Assembly (NCBI GenBank): GCA_033439765.1 | Contig: JAULSN010000004.1 | Coordinates: 506,001-570,000 of the forward strand | Direction of reading: 5' to 3' | Source: Lasiosphaeria ovina | Taxonomy: Eukaryota; Ascomycota; Sordariomycetes; Sordariales; Lasiosphaeriaceae | DNA length: 64,000 nucleotides | Shown here: in pieces, positions 1 through 11,542 of the stretch | Position numbering within the stretch: the first letter of the stretch is position 1 | Layout of the letters: every line of letters starts with the position of its first letter | The notes under the pieces: generated by a model | The model's input: the letters and a program-made list of their open reading frames with translations, nothing else | Told to the model about the DNA's origin: nothing | Database searches by the model: none | Translations under genes and position numbers: made by a program

Positions 1-1635
1 GCAAGATGCTGTTCATACTGCCGGATGGCGACTTGTTCGCGCACCTCATGATGGAGTGCGACCTGGCCCCATTTCTGGAGCGCGTTGATGAGGACAAAAT
101 TCTTGATTTTAGTCTCGTCCTGGATATGCTGGGCGCGCCAGCTATCAAACGCCCGCTTCCGCACGAGATGCCTGCGCGCAACTGCAGTCCGGTCGACTTC
201 TTCGAGAGCTTGTTCCTGCCAATGCAACAGCGCCACGCGTATCATGAAGATTTCGTACACCCTGTGGGCGCGCTTTTCCATGCGCTCCACGTATTCATTG
301 TGCGCGGCGACGGCTTCGCTTTCTAATCTTTCTTGTTTAGCGAGAGCGGCTTCTTCGCGCCAAATGTCGAAAACTTCAGAGCGAATATCCTGATCGTCGA
401 ACTGTACGGCAAAATCTTCAAGCTCATCATTGCAGCGCCTCGTCTCCCTGGCCGTAGCACGCCAGGAAAATAGAACATCCTTTGCAAGGGCCGCCCCATC
501 TTTATTCATGAATTGATACAACGTGGCCTCCAATGCTTCGATATCCGCTTGAGAGTGCTCGTCAGGGGGCGAAAGGAAGAGTTGGTCGTCCTGAGTCTGG
601 GCCGTGGTGTCGCTAGCACCGCGGAAAGTGCCGGATGCGTCGCTTCGAGGGGAGTGATGGACAACGTCCGTCCCACCGGCGGTAGAAGGAGACACGCCAA
701 TTTCTTTGTTGCTTTCGTGGTCGGAATCATCCCCACCATAGTGTACGGCTCCGGAGCCACGCAAAAAAGGTCGAATCTTATTTGCGGGGAGTAAGTGCGG
801 CTGACTCGGGCGAAACTTGAGATCCTCGGTGGCGTGATCCGAATCCTCGCCCTCATCGTCGGCACCATACTGCCTGCTCCCGAAGAGACCCGCAGCATGC
901 GTAGGTCGTCTAGGCCTATATTCGGTGGGAGTCGGTCTTTGCAACCCCGCAAAAAATGTGCGCCGTCCATGGCTGCCCTCTTCTCGAAAACCCGGGACAT
1001 TGTCGCCACCTGTGTCTCTCCGCTCCAAGTTTCCCGCACCGCCAGGAGCAATGCTGTAGTCTGTAGACGAAGCCGATCGAGTGCGCACACGGCGGCCAGT
1101 AGATAGATCATAATCTGAAACATTAGAGGGAGACAAGGGCTCGGCTGGATGGGAGACAGAGCTATGTCGACGGCGAGGCGGCGGGCGCGGACTGAAATCG
1201 AAGCGTCCGGTTTCGTCGTCGTCGGCAAAGGAGTGGGAGGAGGCCGACTTCGCTGACGGAGACTCCTGTACTGAACTGGAGGGATAGTATTCAAGCTGGA
1301 CGCCCATACTCCTCACGACGGATTGAAACTTGTCGCTGAGCGTCTCGCCAGATCGTTGCCCCCCAATCTTGAAGATGAGCCGCGAGATGTGCGAAGGGGC
1401 GTGCTCGCCATCGAAACCATATTGCGGGAGAACCTGCTCCGCCGCTTGGAATAGGGCATTGGTAGGAAGGCGGTCTTGTTCCGGGAGGGTAGAATATATG
1501 GACTCTCCGAGAGTGACGATCTCGTGGAGCAGTTGGAAGTCTGTCCAGGTCAGCTTAGGACAACAAAAGACGACTCGAGCGGCAGCAGTCGCAGCAGCAA
1601 AAACGACATACCTTGCGACGAGTAGTAGGGCTCAT
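1..1635 (-). CDS. SFI1: Sfi1-like spindle pole body / centrin-binding protein, C-terminus off the left edge
   Basis: Sfi1 is a long helical protein whose repeated Trp-containing segments bind centrin (Cdc31) and build the spindle-pole-body half-bridge. Model: exon 1 at 1612-1635 (MSPTTRRK), an intron at 1554-1611 (GTATGT...CTAAG), then one open exon from 1553 to the window edge. The exon-2 N-terminus reads LTWTDFQLLHEIVTLGE and continues through LPTNALF and HISRLIFKIGG, a pattern typical of the fungal Sfi1 N-terminus. After a Ser/Asp-rich linker come Sfi1-type repeats with spaced Trp residues (VLFSWRATARE, VFDIWREEAAL, ALLHWQEQALEE, RAFDSWRAQH). A second acceptor 13 nt downstream would shift the frame, so CTAAG was preferred. 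An upstream in-frame ATG at 1746 would add 37 residues. The rest of the gene lies left of the window. Confidence 0.85.
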
Positions 1636-2397
1636 TTTGCTGGCTGCCGACGGAGAGCGCCTCGGAAGAAGGAAGGCCGACCCTGCCGTCTCGGAGGGGC
1701 AGAGAGGATTGAGGCAGCATGTGAGACGGCGCTCTCTCGAAGGCATGATAGGATGCGATGGTGAGCGCCGACGATTATTATGCTGAATTTAAGCGATTGA
1801 GAGATGTCATATAAGCCTATGCAGAAGCAATCCGTGTCGGGCGCTGCGCGGGAGCGAGCGCAATTGCCAGATGCGTCGGGATCCCGGGATCGCGACACGG
1901 AAACATCTGGTGACAGGGGGGCGGGGGGAAGCTTGGTGTTGCGAGCATGCGAAATGGAGCAGGGGGGTACGCGGGCGCGCAGGCGCGTTCCTAGTTTTGC
2001 GGTGCCAAGGCCGGGCGCGTAAAACTGTCGCAAGGTCTAGGGTTCCGGGGGGCGTGGTTGGCCATGCCCAGGCCCATACCTTACCTCATCCACTCAGGCA
2101 AAGGCCACTCAACGTGCAGACCCACTACGTAGTGAGGTACCAATAACTAAAGTTTCTCGGTAACTGTAGCCACAAGTCTCCTTTTAACAGTGTCTGCCAC
2201 CAAAACGGCCTGGTGCATCATCACATCACAGACTCTCTCGACTTACCCGGAAGCTTAACACGTTTTGATCAAGACGCCTTGCCTGCGTCAACATGTTGCA
2301 GACTCTCATGATATTGACGCACTCGATTTAAAAACATAAAACTTTTCACTCCACCGGCAACAAAGGCAGGACAACACAATAAAAACTGTGGGCGACG
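1636..2397. other. Intergenic, divergent promoter region SFI1 / NDUFAF8-like gene
   Basis: About 760 bases between two divergently transcribed genes. It includes a G-rich stretch near 1915-1985 and no ORF with coding character. It presumably holds both promoters; I see no recognisable site. Confidence 0.5.
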
Positions 2398-2707
2398 ATG
2401 CAGCCGAAAACCCGGCCCATTCAGCGCTTCGCCGAGGCCGTCTCGAAATGCTCTGCCGAGGTGAGAGAAAATGGCCATTCCCACTGTCCACTATTTGGAC
2501 GAACGACCTGACGAGTGAACCCTGCAGGCGGCCGTCTACGGGAAATGCGTTGTTGCCGACTACAATGCAGTGCACAAAGACAAGTGTTCCAAGGAGTTCC
2601 TGAGACTCAAGGATTGCTACTTGGTAAGAGTGCCCCTCCTGATAAGTGCCAAATAGCCCGTCTCACTCGATATTACGATACAGGCAGCGGCAAAGGGATC
2701 CAAATAA
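2398..2707 (+). CDS. Small twin-CX9C mitochondrial protein, NDUFAF8-like (complex I assembly)
   Basis: Three tiny exons at 2398-2460, 2528-2623 and 2684-2707 encode 60 residues. Introns are 2461-2527 (GTGAGA...TGCAG) and 2624-2683 (GTAAGA...ATACAG); every junction is phase 0. The protein has exactly four cysteines arranged as two CX9C pairs, C18/C28 and C41/C51, the signature of intermembrane-space proteins oxidised by Mia40. Its layout (YGKCV, then KDKCSKEFLRLKDC, then a Lys/Ala tail) resembles vertebrate NDUFAF8 (C17orf89), which works with NDUFAF5 in complex I assembly. The twin-CX9C structure is directly visible; the NDUFAF8 assignment rests on remembered family pattern. No single reading frame spans the gene, so simple ORF calling would miss it. 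It ends 135 bases before the convergent isoleucyl-tRNA synthetase stop. Confidence 0.85.
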
Positions 2708-2842
2708 ACATAGAAATAAAGGATTATTCCTAGAGTATCCATTCAATGTCTATTTTTACGAGCCCGTACATACTAGGGAAAGTTCCCAGCTTTCGGTTCA
2801 TCCTTGATAAAACTGCAGCGAACCCGTCCTCACACGACAAGC

Positions 2843-5800
2843 TCACAGGTTGAGTAGTCTCAACAGGAACGTGGCCTTCAGCACCTCTTGCTCCTCCTCG
2901 GCAATAATGCCTTCCTCCTTCCCATCCGGAATCTTTCCCTCCATATGCGTAATTTCATGCTTGTCCAGGGGTCTCCGCAACGCCTTTGCGATATATTCTT
3001 GATGCCCCTCAAACACTCTCTCAATTCCAATGTCTTCAGGGTCTGACAATACCCGATACTCCATCTTGATGTCGTCTGTTGTTAGAAGCCCGGCCTTCTT
3101 GCGGAGACGTTGTACACGGTTGATAATTTCGCGGGCGAGTCCCTCTTCGGCGAGACCGGGGTAAACCTCCACGTCGAGAATGGTGAGAACGTCGTTGTCT
3201 GTGTTAGTCTCCAGGTTCTTGGACGCGTCGTCCTCTTTCAGGCCACGCCTCACCACCAAGTCTCCTTCCTGAAGCTCAATGCCATCGACTGTGATCTTCT
3301 TCTCAAGCACGTAGGCATGGGCCTGCTCGCTAGTCACATTTGGCAGCGCCTTCTTTACTCTGATCATGTCTTTCTTCAGCTTCTTTCCGAGCACGGGCCA
3401 GTCCGCCGTGACGCTGTACTGAACCTCGTGCGCGGCTTCGTCTGATGTCAACACTAAGTCCCGGACATTGAGCTCTTCGGTGATGTAACCCTCGAGTGAC
3501 TTGATGTCATCCAGGTACTGTTGGCTGTGGTGGATGACGACGAGCGTCTTGAGAGGCTGCTTCAAGCCAATAGCCCGTCTCTCGCGAGAGTATCTGGCCA
3601 ATTCAATGACCTTTTGCATCCGCTCCACTCTCCGCTCAATGTCCTTGTTGAAGAGCTCTTTCCGAACCTCGGGGAAAGCCAAGAAGTGAACGCTTCGAGG
3701 ATCTGCGCCCTGAAGATTCTTGGGGATATGAGGAAGGAGCTTGAGATAGATGGTATCCGTCAAAAAGGGCGTGAAGGGAGCTAGAGCCCGGCACATTGTA
3801 TACAAGACCTCGAAGAGCGTGTTCAGCGCATGGAGAGTGTCCTCAACTCCGTTCTCGCCCTTGAGACGCTTCCGGTTAAAGCGAATGTACCAGTTAGTGG
3901 TATCGTCAATCAACCCCAACAACTTGGGCACGACAGTATACAGACGGTAACCTTGAATACAGTTAGCATCGAGTTAAACCCAAAAGAAACCTGCGGAATT
4001 GTCGCTGACTTACCTTTCATCTCTGCGTTGACAAATTCAAGCAGGCTCTGGCAGCTGGCCAAGATCCATTTGTCCATCACATTAGTGTTCTCCGACTCCA
4101 TCGCCGGGTTGAACACGTAATCGATGTTCTCTACTTTCTTGATCAAGCCAACTTGGATTTCGAAGAATTTGAAGCTGTTCCACAGAGGAAGCAGCACCTT
4201 GGCCACAACTTCTTTGACTCCAGCCTCTTTAAAGCGGAGCGGCTCTGCTCTGACAACCGGCGAGTTGATGAGGTAGAGACGAAGAGCATCGGAGCCGTAT
4301 TTGGCCATGACGATTCCAGGATCGGGGTAATTCTTGAGCCTCTTCGACATCTTTTTCCCGTCTTCGGCCAGCACAATTCCGTTGACGACACAATTTTTGA
4401 AGGGAGAAACACCAAAGAGGTGCGTTCCGAGAACAAGAAGAGTGTAGAACCAGCCTCTTGTCTGGTCGAGACCCTCGGCAATGAAATCGCCTGGGAAAGA
4501 CTTCTCAAACTTCTCAACATTCTCGAACGGATAGTGCTGGCTGGCGTACGGCATGCTTCCAGACTCGAACCAGCAGTCAAAAACCTCTTCAATTCGCCTC
4601 AGGACACCTCTGCCCGTCTTGCTGGGAATCGTGATATGGTCGATTTTGTCGCGGTGGAGGTCCGTGATCTCGCCCTCGTACCCACTGAGTTCCTTCAGCT
4701 CTGCAATGCTTCCGATGCATACCCTCTCCTCCAAGTCGTCGCTCACCCAAAGCGGGATAGGGGTACCCCAATACCGGTTGCGGGATACGTTCCAATCGCG
4801 GGCATTCGTGATCCAGCTAGCAAACCGCTTGTCTTTGACAAAAGAGGGGACCCAGTGAGATCCCTCAATGTTGGTAAGCATTTGCGGGATGATAGTTGTG
4901 ATGCGCACGAACCAGGATGGCACGGCTTTATATATGAGGGGGGTGTCCGAGCGATAGCACATTGGATACGAATGCCTGAACTGCGATTCGGCAACGAGCC
5001 TCCCAGTGGCCTTTAGGTGCTTGACGATGTGCTTGTCCGCTTCCTTGACATGCTTCCCCTCAAAGTCGGAAACCTTGCTAGTGAAGTGGCCCGAATCATC
5101 GACAGGGTCTGGGGGTCCGCGCTTCTCGGTAATGACACCATTTTCGGTTGCGACGTTGAAATCGTCCTCGCCAAAGGCCGGGGCTTGGTGAACGATACCG
5201 GTGCCGCTCTCGTCGGTGACATACTTTGCCGTGAAAACTCTGAACGCAACATCCTTGAACTCCTCGTAGAAATACCGAAAGAGGGGTTCGTACAGCCAGC
5301 CCGCCATATCCTTGCCCTTGATCTTCTCAAGAACCTTGAACTTGGCCTTCTTGGGATCTTTGTATAAAGTCCCCAGAAGCTTCTCGAGGAGAATGTACTT
5401 CTTTCCGGACTTTTCGTCGTGGATTTTGACGTACTCGAAATCGGGATGTACTGCCAGTGCGAGGTTAGACGGCAATGTCCATGGCGTAGTTGTCCAGGCC
5501 AATAGGCTTGTCTCGGGGTCGCTGAGCAGAGGGAAGGAAACCACCACAGCGGGATCCGTTACGTCTTGGTAGTTCTGGTTCGCTTCGAAATTGCTCAGAG
5601 CAGTAGTGAGTGCTGTTGAATATGGCATAACTCGGTATCCCTGGTAGACCTGGCCTTTGTCGAATAGCTGCTTGAAGACCCACCACTCTGACTCCATGAA
5701 CGTGGGATCCATTGTCTGTAACAATCAGCACCACATCTTGCTGGCCGCACCGATTGACTGGCTCAACATACCTTGTAGTCGTTGTCAAAGTCGATCCAGC

Positions 5801-6266
5801 GGCCCAATCTCTCGATAGTGTGTCTCCACTCCTCGCTATACCGCATCACAATGGAACGGCACTCGGCGTTGTAGTTTGCCAAGCCCAGTTCCATGACGGC
5901 AGCCTTGCCAGAGATGCCCAGCTTCTTGTCGATTTCGTGTTCGATAGGAAGGCCATGGGTGTCCCATCCGAAGCGCCGCTCCACATGGAAACCCTTCATG
6001 GACCAGTACCTCGGGATGATGTCCTTGATGGTCGAGGCGAGGAGATGGCCATAATGGGGCAGACCGGTCGCGAACGGCGGGCCATCGTAAAAGGTGTAGA
6101 GCAGGTTTCCTTCAGAAAGCTCGAGCTAATTCCCAAGTCAGTACGTGTCCCTGAGAGGTTTGGGCGCTGCAGCGTGACGGGTCTTGCACACCTGACGCTC
6201 AAAGGCCTTGATCTCCCGCCACCTCTCGATGGTAGCCTCCTCCTCCTTGGGAAAGTCAATCGACAT
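2843..6266 (-). CDS. ILS1: Isoleucyl-tRNA synthetase, cytoplasmic
   Basis: Class Ia synthetase that charges tRNA-Ile in the cytosol. Four exons: 6192-6266, 5772-6125, 4014-5715 and 2843-3951, joined in frame to give 1079 residues, normal for eukaryotic cytosolic IleRS. Introns have GT-AG ends; the last is 3952-4013 (GTAAGT...TTCAAG) and splits a Gly codon. The start [20 protein letters not shown] is the conserved N-terminus. The HIGH signature appears as HYGH at residues 49-52 ([14 protein letters not shown]), and the KMSKS loop as KMSKR near residue 600. The CP1 editing domain lies between them ([14 protein letters not shown]). The C-terminal part contains the anticodon-binding domain ([17 protein letters not shown]). 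No mitochondrial presequence is visible. The gene is divergent from the Mo25 gene. Confidence 0.97.
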
Positions 6267-7154
6267 GTTGGGTAAATTCCTAGTCAAAGTGACTAGTGTG
6301 CGCTGGCCGGAATTGGGGTGATATTCGTGTAGAGTGGATTTCCCAGGCTGGGAGCTAGGAATGAGGGAGCGAGGTTATCAAGCGTTGAGCCTGACTCACT
6401 CTCTGTCGCAGGATCGTGGGAGTAATAATTTTCAAGTGTGACTCGATTTGATACGTTCTCAATTAGCCCACCAACCGGGCGGCGGGCATGGAGGGGTTGA
6501 GGGGTTGCGGGGTCACCCTGACGGATCGAACAGCCTTGCAGCAACGGGGCAAACAAGTTAAGGCACGACGACCGATAGAGCAAATTGAGGGCTGCTTTTG
6601 GCGGGCCGCTCGAGTATTGCACTAACAGATTTACGATGCATCTACCTATGGGGCGCTGATTTTGGTGTCAACTTTGGCGTCTTAGCGCTCGTGCCTTGGT
6701 GACCCCTGAACGCGCCGGCAGCGCGCGCAGTGTAGCCCGATACCCCAGCTGTGATGGTAAGGAGGAAGCTCCCGTCTGAAATTCACAACAAAGCCCCTTT
6801 CCATGCCAACCAGACGCCGATTCATCTGACGTCAGAACCCGCAATTGTTCAGCGTGCGAGTTTTTGCTTCGTCGAGCCAGACCGAAGACTCGACTGCCGG
6901 ACTGATAAGGAACAACACTGCTATTCCGTACCAGCACTTTGAATCTGGGGCTTTCTCGAGGCCGCCCCCAAACTTTCCCGTCTCCCGGCCATAGGCCCCT
7001 TGCCGCGTTGGGAGCCTTAGGTATAGTACGCCGACGATAATACCCAGCACATCAGCCATCCGGTCTCGTCCACCTGCCAAACCTCCCTGCTCTGGTTCAG
7101 CTTATTGAGGGGAGACTCGTTGGCTGCCAGATTCTGCCAGCTTAAACCGCCACA
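6267..7154. other. Intergenic, divergent promoter region ILS1 / Mo25 gene
   Basis: About 890 bases between divergent starts. Short frames here lack family resemblance or codon bias. I see no clear element beyond generic GC-rich and pyrimidine-rich patches. Confidence 0.5.
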
Positions 7155-8460
7155 ATGTCCTTCCTTTTTGGAAGAGCCCGCGCAAGGACGAATGCCACAG
7201 AGCTGCCCAAGCAGGCGAGGGAACATATTTTGAAGCTCGACGGGCCAGGAGGGGCGGCAAAGGTAAACACAACAACACAATGCGCCCCAGACCACTTTCG
7301 CCCCGCTAACCAAGCCTCAAAGGCCGACGAACTCGCTAAAACTCTTTCACAAATTAAACAAATGCTGCAGGGCACACACGGTGCGTCTGCTGACCCCAGA
7401 CCGAGAGACCATAGAGAGATCCCGACGATGGCTGACGGACAGGCTTGGGCACAGAGTCGGACGCAAGTCCGGAACAGGTACTGCAATTGGTGACGAACAT
7501 CCTCGACGAAGACCTCCTCTACCTGCTGGCCGCAAATCTCTACAGACTGCCGTTCGAGTCGCGGAAGGACACGCAAGTCATATTCTCATATGTCTTCCGC
7601 TTCCGGCCGCCGACGGCATCGCCCGGTAGCGACCCCATGGCTCTCGTCTATGTCGTCGAAAAGCGGCCGCAGGTGCTGGTGGAGCTCTGCAAGGGATACA
7701 ATTACAAGGAGAGCGCAACGCCCGCGGGGACGGTCTTGCGCGAGGTCCTAAAGAACAAGGACGCGGCGGCCGTGATTTTGTACGACGACGGCGACGAGGA
7801 AGGGTCCAGCCAGGGGGGAGTTTCGGAAATCGATGAGGAGCGAAGCCAGACGGGGAATGGCGTCTTCTGGATGTTTTTCGAGTGGATCGATAAGAGCTCT
7901 TTTGAAGTGGCCGCAGACGCCTTCACGACGTTCAGGGTAAGACTTTCCAGCCCTTCCTCCCGCCCGGATCTGTCTAACCGTCGCAACAAATATAGGAACT
8001 CCTTACTAAGCACAAGGAGCTGGTTCCCAAGTATCTGACGTGGAACTTTGATCTGTTCTTCACCAAGTACAACACGATCCTGGTGCAGTCCAACAGCTAC
8101 GTGACGAAGCGGCAGTCGATCAAGCTGCTGGGGGAGGTGCTGCTGGACCGGTCCAACTACAACGTCATGACTGAGTACGTGGACCGCGGGGAGCACCTCA
8201 AGATCTGCATGAACCTGCTGCGCGACGAGCGCAAGATGGTGCAGTACGAGGGCTTCCACGTCTTCAAGGTCTTCGTCGCCAACCCGCACAAATCGGTCCC
8301 CGTCCAGAAGATCCTACTCATGAACCGCGAGAAGCTCCTACAGTTCCTATCCCACTTCCTCGAGGACAGGACCGACGACGAGCAGTTCATAGACGAGCGC
8401 GAGTTCCTCATCAAGCAGATCAAAACCATGCCCTCGACCCCGATGCCGCCACAGCGCTAG
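7155..8460 (+). CDS. hymA: Mo25/HymA family scaffold protein (conidiophore development)
   Basis: Mo25-family proteins are armadillo-like scaffolds that activate germinal-centre and NDR-pathway kinases; fungal HymA/Hym1 acts in polarity, septation and conidiation. Exons 7155-7262, 7323-7380, 7455-7936 and 7996-8460 join in frame to 370 residues, slightly longer than typical Mo25 (about 340). The N-terminus MSFLFGRARAR and the segments EDLLYLLAANLYRLPFESRKD, VFRFRP, LVELCKGY, FDLFFTKYNTILVQSNSYVTKRQS and the block ending KMVQYEGFHVFKVFVANP are hallmark family blocks. An acidic insertion (DDGDEEGSSQGG) around residues 160-180 explains the extra length. Intron 2 (7381-7454) splits a Glu codon. 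The gene converges on the AT-hook gene. Confidence 0.95.
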
Positions 8461-8838
8461 CTGCCTGGTCAGTCGTGGTAAGGGGTTGGGGGTTGGTTGG
8501 GGGTAATGAAATTGAAAAGAGAAGAAATGAAAAAAAGGGGGGAAACTTCTCTAAGCGGGATAATATATGCATTGCGCGCGTGATTGTGCCCCGCGCGGGT
8601 GCGGCAGGGCTGGGTTGAGAAGAATGAGAAAGAAAGAAAGCGCTTCATCCATGGGGGGTGGGACTCAATGAAAGAAGTCTCACCATATTTATATACTATA
8701 CATGTCATGTCATGTCAGGGGAAAGAAACGTCTGTCTTACACTGCAAAAGGCGGGGCTTGCTACTGTTACTGCTACTTACTATACGTTTGGGAAGTAGCC
8801 GGTTGGTCGCTCATCACCACCACCACCACCACCATCAT

Positions 8839-8879
<41 letters not shown>

Positions 8880-9838
8880 AAGCGTCAGCATCATCATCAT
8901 AAGCGTCAGCATCATATTTTGACTCTTCCTTTCCTAACACGGGCTGGTGGCCTTTACACAAACCCAACCCCAAACCCAGAGAGGTACATAACCCCTCCCC
9001 TTAGTGTGATATAATATAGATACCTGCCCCTGAAACAATACAGGTAGTATTAGGACTGCATTCTCTTTACAAGTAATAAAAGTAATTACTTTCAGCTGCC
9101 GTCAGTCATGGTCATGCATGCGTTCACGGTCCACTTGCAGTTGGCTGCTGTTGCAAATCATGGTTTGTCCAGTGAGAATTGTCTCGCGCTCCCCGTTGGT
9201 TCGAGGTACCTGCCTGCCCAGGTACGTAAGGCACGTACTGCCTGTCTCTCTCTGTGCGAATGAGTGTGAGACTGACGGCCATGTACCTACCTAGCTAGCA
9301 AGCAAGCAAGCAACTACCTAATGAGAGCGCATACATGTGAGACTGTCTGGCTGGTTGGCTGGCTGGCTTGTGCGAGCCATGCTGTCTCTCCGTTCCCTCC
9401 GTGAACAGGGAATCTGCTGACCGCCCGCCTTCGGGTCTGCTCCTGGGTTCTTCGTCGCCGGGCTGTACTGTACAATTGTTATTACAAACATTAGGTGGTC
9501 GAGCCCATGTCGTCCACCCTTCGTCACGGCACACTGCCGAACTGCCTGCCCATGCTAGGCCCTTTCCCTCCTTCTGGTGACTGGTCTGGAGATGGAGAAG
9601 ATCGCGGACTGTCGATTTGGTCCGGAACTCCAGTCCTGTGCTTGGTTTCTCGATACATTGTTCATACAAACATGTGGCCAACGTCGTGTCGGCCACGCTT
9701 CCCTTGTGACTCGCTGCCACATCGTCGGCGCCCCACCCCTAATGTTCCTCGTTCTTGGTTGTTGGTTGCTGTGGTTTCTTTCCCGTGCCTCTCCCGTGAC
9801 ATCTGAAAGAGCCGGCAGGGAAAGACGACAAAGGCGGC
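8461..9838. other. Intergenic, convergent 3' flanks with simple repeats
   Basis: About 1.4 kb between convergent genes. It holds a CAC/CAT trinucleotide array (separate entry), short repeats of AGCA and TGGC around 9298-9366, and TA-rich stretches near 9000-9080. Frames within it look non-coding; most are low complexity. Confidence 0.5.
8812..8912. repeat. CAC/CAT trinucleotide microsatellite
   Basis: A run of CAC units passes into about 14 CAT units, followed by an imperfect duplicated block AAGCGTCAGCATCAT. It lies about 350 bases after the Mo25 stop codon and outside any gene. Confidence 0.95.
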
Positions 9839-11542
9839 CTACTCGTCTTGGTTGGAGAGGCGGCCTTTCTCGGCCTCAGCCGCAGTCTCGGAATAGTCAT
9901 TCCATCGTCCCGGCCGCCCGGCCGTGGCGCCGAAGAAAATGCCCACCAAATGAACGGCGTCCCCATCGTATAGCGGGGCAGTCATCGCGAAGGATTTGTA
10001 CCGGTCGTCGTCAAAGTCGAGATATCCCGACTTGGGCTGAGGGACGATGTTGTCCTTGTAGCGGCCGCGGTAGGTGAAATGGAGGCGTGGCGGGCCGGAA
10101 AGCTTCACCTGCTTCTTGGCGGGGCCTTCGTTTCCGGTGCTCGTAGCTGGCGCTTTACGTTTGCCGAGCGCGTTTACCGAGGCCGAGCCGCTGGCGCTGT
10201 CACTATCCTGCTCCTCGTCGACATCGCTCTCGTTGATGTCGGAGACGATGAACTCCCTATGTTCTTCTTTCTCCTGTTTGCGGATGAAGCGATCCAGCTT
10301 TGACTTGGAGACGGCCAGCCGCATGGTGATCTTCGTTTTGCGACCAAAGCAAAACGAAGCTGCCAGAATGTCGTTACCATCCAGGGCGATACTGATATCG
10401 AGCGTGCCAACTTCCGCGCCCGGATTCTTGGCGTCTTCCAGGACATAGACTCCAGTGCAGTCGCTCAAGTCGAAGGGCTTGCTGGCACCCTGATCTGTTG
10501 GCCCCGACGACATGTTGGCAACGTCGGCGTTCTTGGCCTCGTCTTTAATATCATCTCTGGCGTCATCCTCGGCGTCATCCTCGGCGTCATCCTCGGCGTC
10601 ATCCTCGGCTTCGTTGTCGTTCGAAGAGTTCTTATCTTTCGAAAACGCAATCTTTTTCGGACGGCCGGGCGACTTCTTGCCGGTTGACTTTCTGGGTCTA
10701 CCACGAGGGCGACCAGTGTAGCGTTTAACCGCAGCAACGACAGGGGAGCTGGTGCTGGGCGAATTGTCGACGATGCTGGCAGTTATCTTCTTGGGCCTGC
10801 CATGGCGAGGCGTTGGCTTGATCTTATCCGAAGCCGGCTTGGTCTCAGAGCTAGGGCCGGCCTCTTCAGAAACGGCAGCATTGTCCTTAACATCTGAGTT
10901 CTGAGCCGGCGAAGCGGGGATCTGAATCTTTCTGGGTCGTCCACGGCGCCGACTGCCGGGAGTCTGCTGCTCGGCAGGCGGAGCGGGTGAAGCAGGCTCG
11001 GTAGACTCTAGGTAAGGCAGTGGATACTTTCGAGGTCGGCCTCGACGGGGGGTAGGCGTCATGACGTTGTCCACGGCTGCAGAAGGCGCAGGAACAGAAG
11101 GAGAAGCGATGATGTTAGCATCGCTAGTGTTGGCGTTCGAGTGACGACCACTCCGGCGAGGTGCTGCAATGTCGGATCCGCCCGAAGGTGTATTGGCATC
11201 CGACTTTCGGGGTCGGCCGCGCGGGCGAGGTGATGGCTTCTCGGCATCATCCACCAGAGGTTCCGGTTTGGGCTCTGAAACGATTTTCTTGGGTCTTCCA
11301 CGACGCCGCGGGGTTTCCTGCTCAGGCTCTTGCTCGGGTGCCGGAGCAAGTTTCTCTTCTGGCTTTGGCTCTGGGGCATTCTTCCTGGGCCTTCCACGAC
11401 GACGGGGGGTCTCCTGCTCAGGCGCCTGCTCAGACACCTGCTGGGGTGCCTCTTCTGCCGTTGCCTCTTCTGCCGTTGCCTCTTCTGCATTTGCAGCCGA
11501 GACCGATTTTCTCGGTCTGCCGCGACCGCGACCAGGCATCAT
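9839..11542 (-). CDS. Multi-AT-hook protein, probable chromatin-associated factor
   Basis: One intronless frame of 567 residues starting MMPGRGRGRPRKS. About nine AT-hook cores (GRPRK or GRPKK flanked by Arg/Pro) occur in the first 320 residues, for example RRGRPRKN, RRGRPKKI, RPRGRPRKS, RRGRPRKY, RHGRPKKI and SPGRPKKI. AT-hooks bind the minor groove of AT-rich DNA. A four-fold 'AEDD' acidic repeat follows at about residues 313-330, then a C-terminal block with PRLHFTYRGRYKDN, SGYLDFDDD and AVHLVGIFFG that looks like a folded domain I do not recognise. A DNA-binding or chromatin role is inferred from the hooks; the target is unknown. The regular hook spacing resembles architectural proteins more than classic transcription factors. 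Neither start nor stop is ambiguous. Confidence 0.8.
   Translation of the reverse strand: MMPGRGRGRPRKSVSAANAEEATAEEATAEEAPQQVSEQAPEQETPRRRGRPRKNAPEPKPEEKLAPAPEQEPEQETPRRRGRPKKIVSEPKPEPLVDDAEKPSPRPRGRPRKSDANTPSGGSDIAAPRRSGRHSNANTSDANIIASPSVPAPSAAVDNVMTPTPRRGRPRKYPLPYLESTEPASPAPPAEQQTPGSRRRGRPRKIQIPASPAQNSDVKDNAAVSEEAGPSSETKPASDKIKPTPRHGRPKKITASIVDNSPSTSSPVVAAVKRYTGRPRGRPRKSTGKKSPGRPKKIAFSKDKNSSNDNEAEDDAEDDAEDDAEDDARDDIKDEAKNADVANMSSGPTDQGASKPFDLSDCTGVYVLEDAKNPGAEVGTLDISIALDGNDILAASFCFGRKTKITMRLAVSKSKLDRFIRKQEKEEHREFIVSDINESDVDEEQDSDSASGSASVNALGKRKAPATSTGNEGPAKKQVKLSGPPRLHFTYRGRYKDNIVPQPKSGYLDFDDDRYKSFAMTAPLYDGDAVHLVGIFFGATAGRPGRWNDYSETAAEAEKGRLSNQDE
10559..10608 (-). repeat. 12-bp tandem repeat inside the AT-hook gene
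   Basis: Four nearly perfect copies of a 12-nt unit (GGCGTCATCCTC on the + strand) encode the repeated acidic peptide AEDD. Being a multiple of three, the unit could change copy number without breaking the frame. Confidence 0.95.

Noticed and set aside
506..1294. 262-codon minus-strand frame
   Set aside because: It is a shadow: the Sfi1 frame on the same strand but another register carries the family sequence (FKIGG, Trp repeats).
8812..8912. Possible CRISPR-like array
   Set aside because: It is a plain CAC/CAT microsatellite without unique spacers, in a eukaryotic genome.
9295..9720. 141-codon minus-strand frame after the Mo25 gene
   Set aside because: Overlaps short simple repeats and shows no domain; probably chance.
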